Assembly: GCF_013386765.1 (NCBI RefSeq)
Contig: NZ_JACARE010000053.1
Coordinates: 1-64,000 of the forward strand
Length of the DNA: 64,000 nucleotides
Source of the DNA: Pseudomonas yamanorum
GTDB taxonomy: Bacteria > Pseudomonadota > Gammaproteobacteria > Pseudomonadales > Pseudomonadaceae
Reading direction: 5' to 3'
The translations under genes were made by a program, and so were the position numbers. The stretch's first letter is position 1; the number at the start of each line of letters is the position of its first letter. Below the pieces are notes generated by a model, which saw nothing but the letters and a program-made list of their open reading frames with translations, ran no database searches and had not been told where the DNA came from. Of this stretch, positions 62,622-64,000 are shown one piece after another.

Positions 62622-63479
62622 ATGAACCTGTTTCAACTGCGTGCGTTTGATGCCGTGGCCCGGGAGGGCAGTTTTACCCGGGCGGCCGAGCGGCTGTTCA
62701 TCAGCCAGCCGGCGGTGACCGGGCATATCAAGGCGCTGGAGGAGCACTACCAGATTGCGCTGTTGCGGCGTACCGCGCGGCGGGTGGAGTTGACCGAGGA
62801 GGGCACCAAGCTTGCGGCCATCACCCGGGCGATCTTCGGCCTGGTGGAAGAGGCGCAGACCTTGCTGGAGGCCAACCGGCAACTGCTCACCGGGCGCCTG
62901 GAGGTGGCGGCGGACGGGCCGCACATGGTCATGCCGATGCTGGCCAGCCTGCGGGAGCGCTACCCCGGGATTACCGTGAATTTGCGCCTGGGCAACGCCC
63001 AGGAAACCCTCGCGGCGCTGTTGTCGGAACGGGCCGATGTGGCGGTGTTGACGGAGGTGGAACCGCGCAAGGGCCTGCACCTGCAGCCGTTGATCGAGTC
63101 ACGGATTTGCGCGCTGGTGCCTGCCGGGCATCCGTGGCTGGCAGAGCCTGCGGGGATTCGGCTGGAGCAGCTGGATCAGGTGATCATGGTGCTGCGTGAG
63201 CCGAGCTCGATCACCCGCCGCACGTTTGACGATGCTTGCGCCATGGCCGGCGTGCAGCCCAAGGTGTTGCTGGAGCTGGACAGCCGCGAGGCGGTGACGG
63301 AAGCGGTGGCGGCTGAATTGGGTGTGGGCGTGGTGTCGTCGATGGAGGTCAGCCGGGACCCACGGGTGCATGCGATTCCGATCCAGGGTGACGGGCTGGT
63401 GAACCGGCATGTGATCGGGTGCATGGAAAGGCGTCGGGAGTTGCGGTTGATTCAGGCGTTTTTCGAGTTGGCGCCCTGA
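62622..63479 (+). CDS. LysR-family regulator, probably of phnWX
   Basis: A 285-residue LTTR. The N-terminal HTH is MNLFQLRAFDAVAREGSFTRAAERLFISQPAVTGHIKALEEHYQIALLRRTARRVELTEEG. The ligand domain contains LAAITRAIFGLVEEAQTLLEANRQLLTGRLEVAADGPHMVMPML. It lies divergently next to phnW, and regulators of this type are known for AEP use in Pseudomonas. The start is ATG at 62622; the longer open frame overlaps phnW and is not used. Confidence 0.87.
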   Translation: MNLFQLRAFDAVAREGSFTRAAERLFISQPAVTGHIKALEEHYQIALLRRTARRVELTEEGTKLAAITRAIFGLVEEAQTLLEANRQLLTGRLEVAADGPHMVMPMLASLRERYPGITVNLRLGNAQETLAALLSERADVAVLTEVEPRKGLHLQPLIESRICALVPAGHPWLAEPAGIRLEQLDQVIMVLREPSSITRRTFDDACAMAGVQPKVLLELDSREAVTEAVAAELGVGVVSSMEVSRDPRVHAIPIQGDGLVNRHVIGCMERRRELRLIQAFFELAP

Positions 63480-63508
63480 GTGGGTGTTGGCTGAAGATCG
63501 AGTAGGCA

Positions 63509-63585
63509 CCATCGCGGGCAAGCCCGCTCCCACAGTTGAATGATGTTCACAAATCAACATGTGGGAGCCGGGCTTGCCCGCGATG
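63509..63585. repeat. Outward-facing REP pair
   Basis: CATCGCGGGCAAGCCCGCTCCCAC at 63509-63532 and its inverse-type partner beginning TGTGGGAGCCGGGCTTGCCC at 63560. Same class as at 21355. Confidence 0.8.
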
Positions 63586-63597
63586 AGGCTCCTGAGT

Positions 63598-64000
63598 TCA
63601 CCGCAAACTTTCCCGCACAATCTCCAGAAACGTCGCCACCACCCGCCGCGAACTCTGCTCCTTCAAGCACACCAGCGTTTCCTTCATCCGCTGCGTACAG
63701 TCGCGGATCGGCATCGCATACACCCGCGAATCCGCACCAAATTCCGCGGCAGACACCACGCCTACGCCAATCCCCACTACCACGGCCTCCCGCGCCGCTT
63801 CCCGGCCTTCCACCTGGATCGCCGGGCGAATCCGCAACCCGGCCTGGTGCATTTCCTGCTCCAGGGTCTGGCGGGTCACCGAGCCGATTTCCCGCAACAC
63901 CAGCGGCGTGTCGTCCAGGTCTGCCAGGCAGATCGACTCGCGCCCCGCCCACGGGTGGTTGCGGGCGACGAACGCGAGCAATTGGTCATCCGGCAACGGC
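63598..64000 (-). CDS. LysR-family regulator, partial (C-terminal part)
   Basis: Only the last 130 or so residues are in the window; the HTH lies beyond position 64000. The visible ligand domain resembles that of the LysR protein at 62622: HPWAGRESICLADLDDTPLVLREIGSVTR parallels HPWLAEPAGIRLEQLDQVIMVLREPSSITR, and EGREAAREAVVVGIGVGVVS parallels DSREAVTEAVAAELGVGVVS. The two are therefore paralogs flanking the AEP genes, and this one may respond to a related phosphonate. Confidence 0.75.
   Translation of the reverse strand, partial: PLPDDQLLAFVARNHPWAGRESICLADLDDTPLVLREIGSVTRQTLEQEMHQAGLRIRPAIQVEGREAAREAVVVGIGVGVVSAAEFGADSRVYAMPIRDCTQRMKETLVCLKEQSSRRVVATFLEIVRESLR

Overview
The window is chromosomal DNA of a Pseudomonas, most likely of the P. 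fluorescens group. The evidence is the gene order tig-clpP-clpX-lon-hupB-ppiD downstream of a tRNA Arg-His-Leu-His cluster, the high-G+C codon use, many intergenic REP pairs of the GTGGGAGCTGGCTTGCCTGCGAT type, and OprD-type porin and TRAP transport genes. The species call rests on remembered family and synteny knowledge, not on a search.

Layout. 1-3.2 kb: a structured repeat, then an EmrAB-like MFS/HlyD efflux pair. 3.3-10.8 kb: a uronate/aldarate uptake and oxidation locus on the minus strand (OprD porin, uronate dehydrogenase, SMP-30 lactonase, TRAP transporter PQM, aldose epimerase), with two related 18-bp repeat arrays at its gene borders. 10.9-12.7 kb: CopC/CopD and a YjaB-like acetyltransferase. 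12.8-21.3 kb: the reductive pyrimidine degradation cluster (TetR regulator, PreA, PreT, dihydropyrimidinase, NCS1 permease, beta-ureidopropionase). 21.4-22.4 kb: small unknown genes. 22.5-28.3 kb: a complete RND-MFP-OMF efflux operon. 28.4-31.0 kb: small envelope proteins, a C39-like protein that seems to lack its catalytic residues, and PBP7. 31.1-32.0 kb: folD.

32.2-41.6 kb is the core proteostasis region: four tRNAs, tig, clpP, clpX, lon, hupB, a decayed tRNA-Asp-like sequence and ppiD, with heat-shock-type promoters before clpX and lon. 41.7-46.9 kb: a P-loop protein, NhaA, an MFS/LysR divergent pair and a DUF2242 lipoprotein. 46.9-51.3 kb: a homodimeric pyruvate dehydrogenase E1, a MarR regulator and an E1-like half-gene, with the same TTGCAATTGCAA palindrome before both E1-type genes. 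51.4-57.6 kb: a 28-residue acidic peptide, an AraC regulator, a nitrilase-like protein, FadH, a D-cysteine desulfhydrase-like enzyme and cytochrome b561. 57.7-60.3 kb: an AT-richer island with two tandem paralogous genes of unknown function, the least explained part of the window. 60.4-64 kb: phnX, phnW and two related LysR regulators for 2-aminoethylphosphonate, the last one cut by the window edge.

Most of the window is ordinary pseudomonad metabolism. Best candidates for new biology: the tandem paralogs at 58.3-60.3 kb, the MarR/E1/half-E1 unit, the cloverleaf-like repeat at 51-139, the tRNA-Asp relic after hupB, the expanded repeat arrays around the uronate locus, and two enzyme-fold proteins without their expected catalytic residues.
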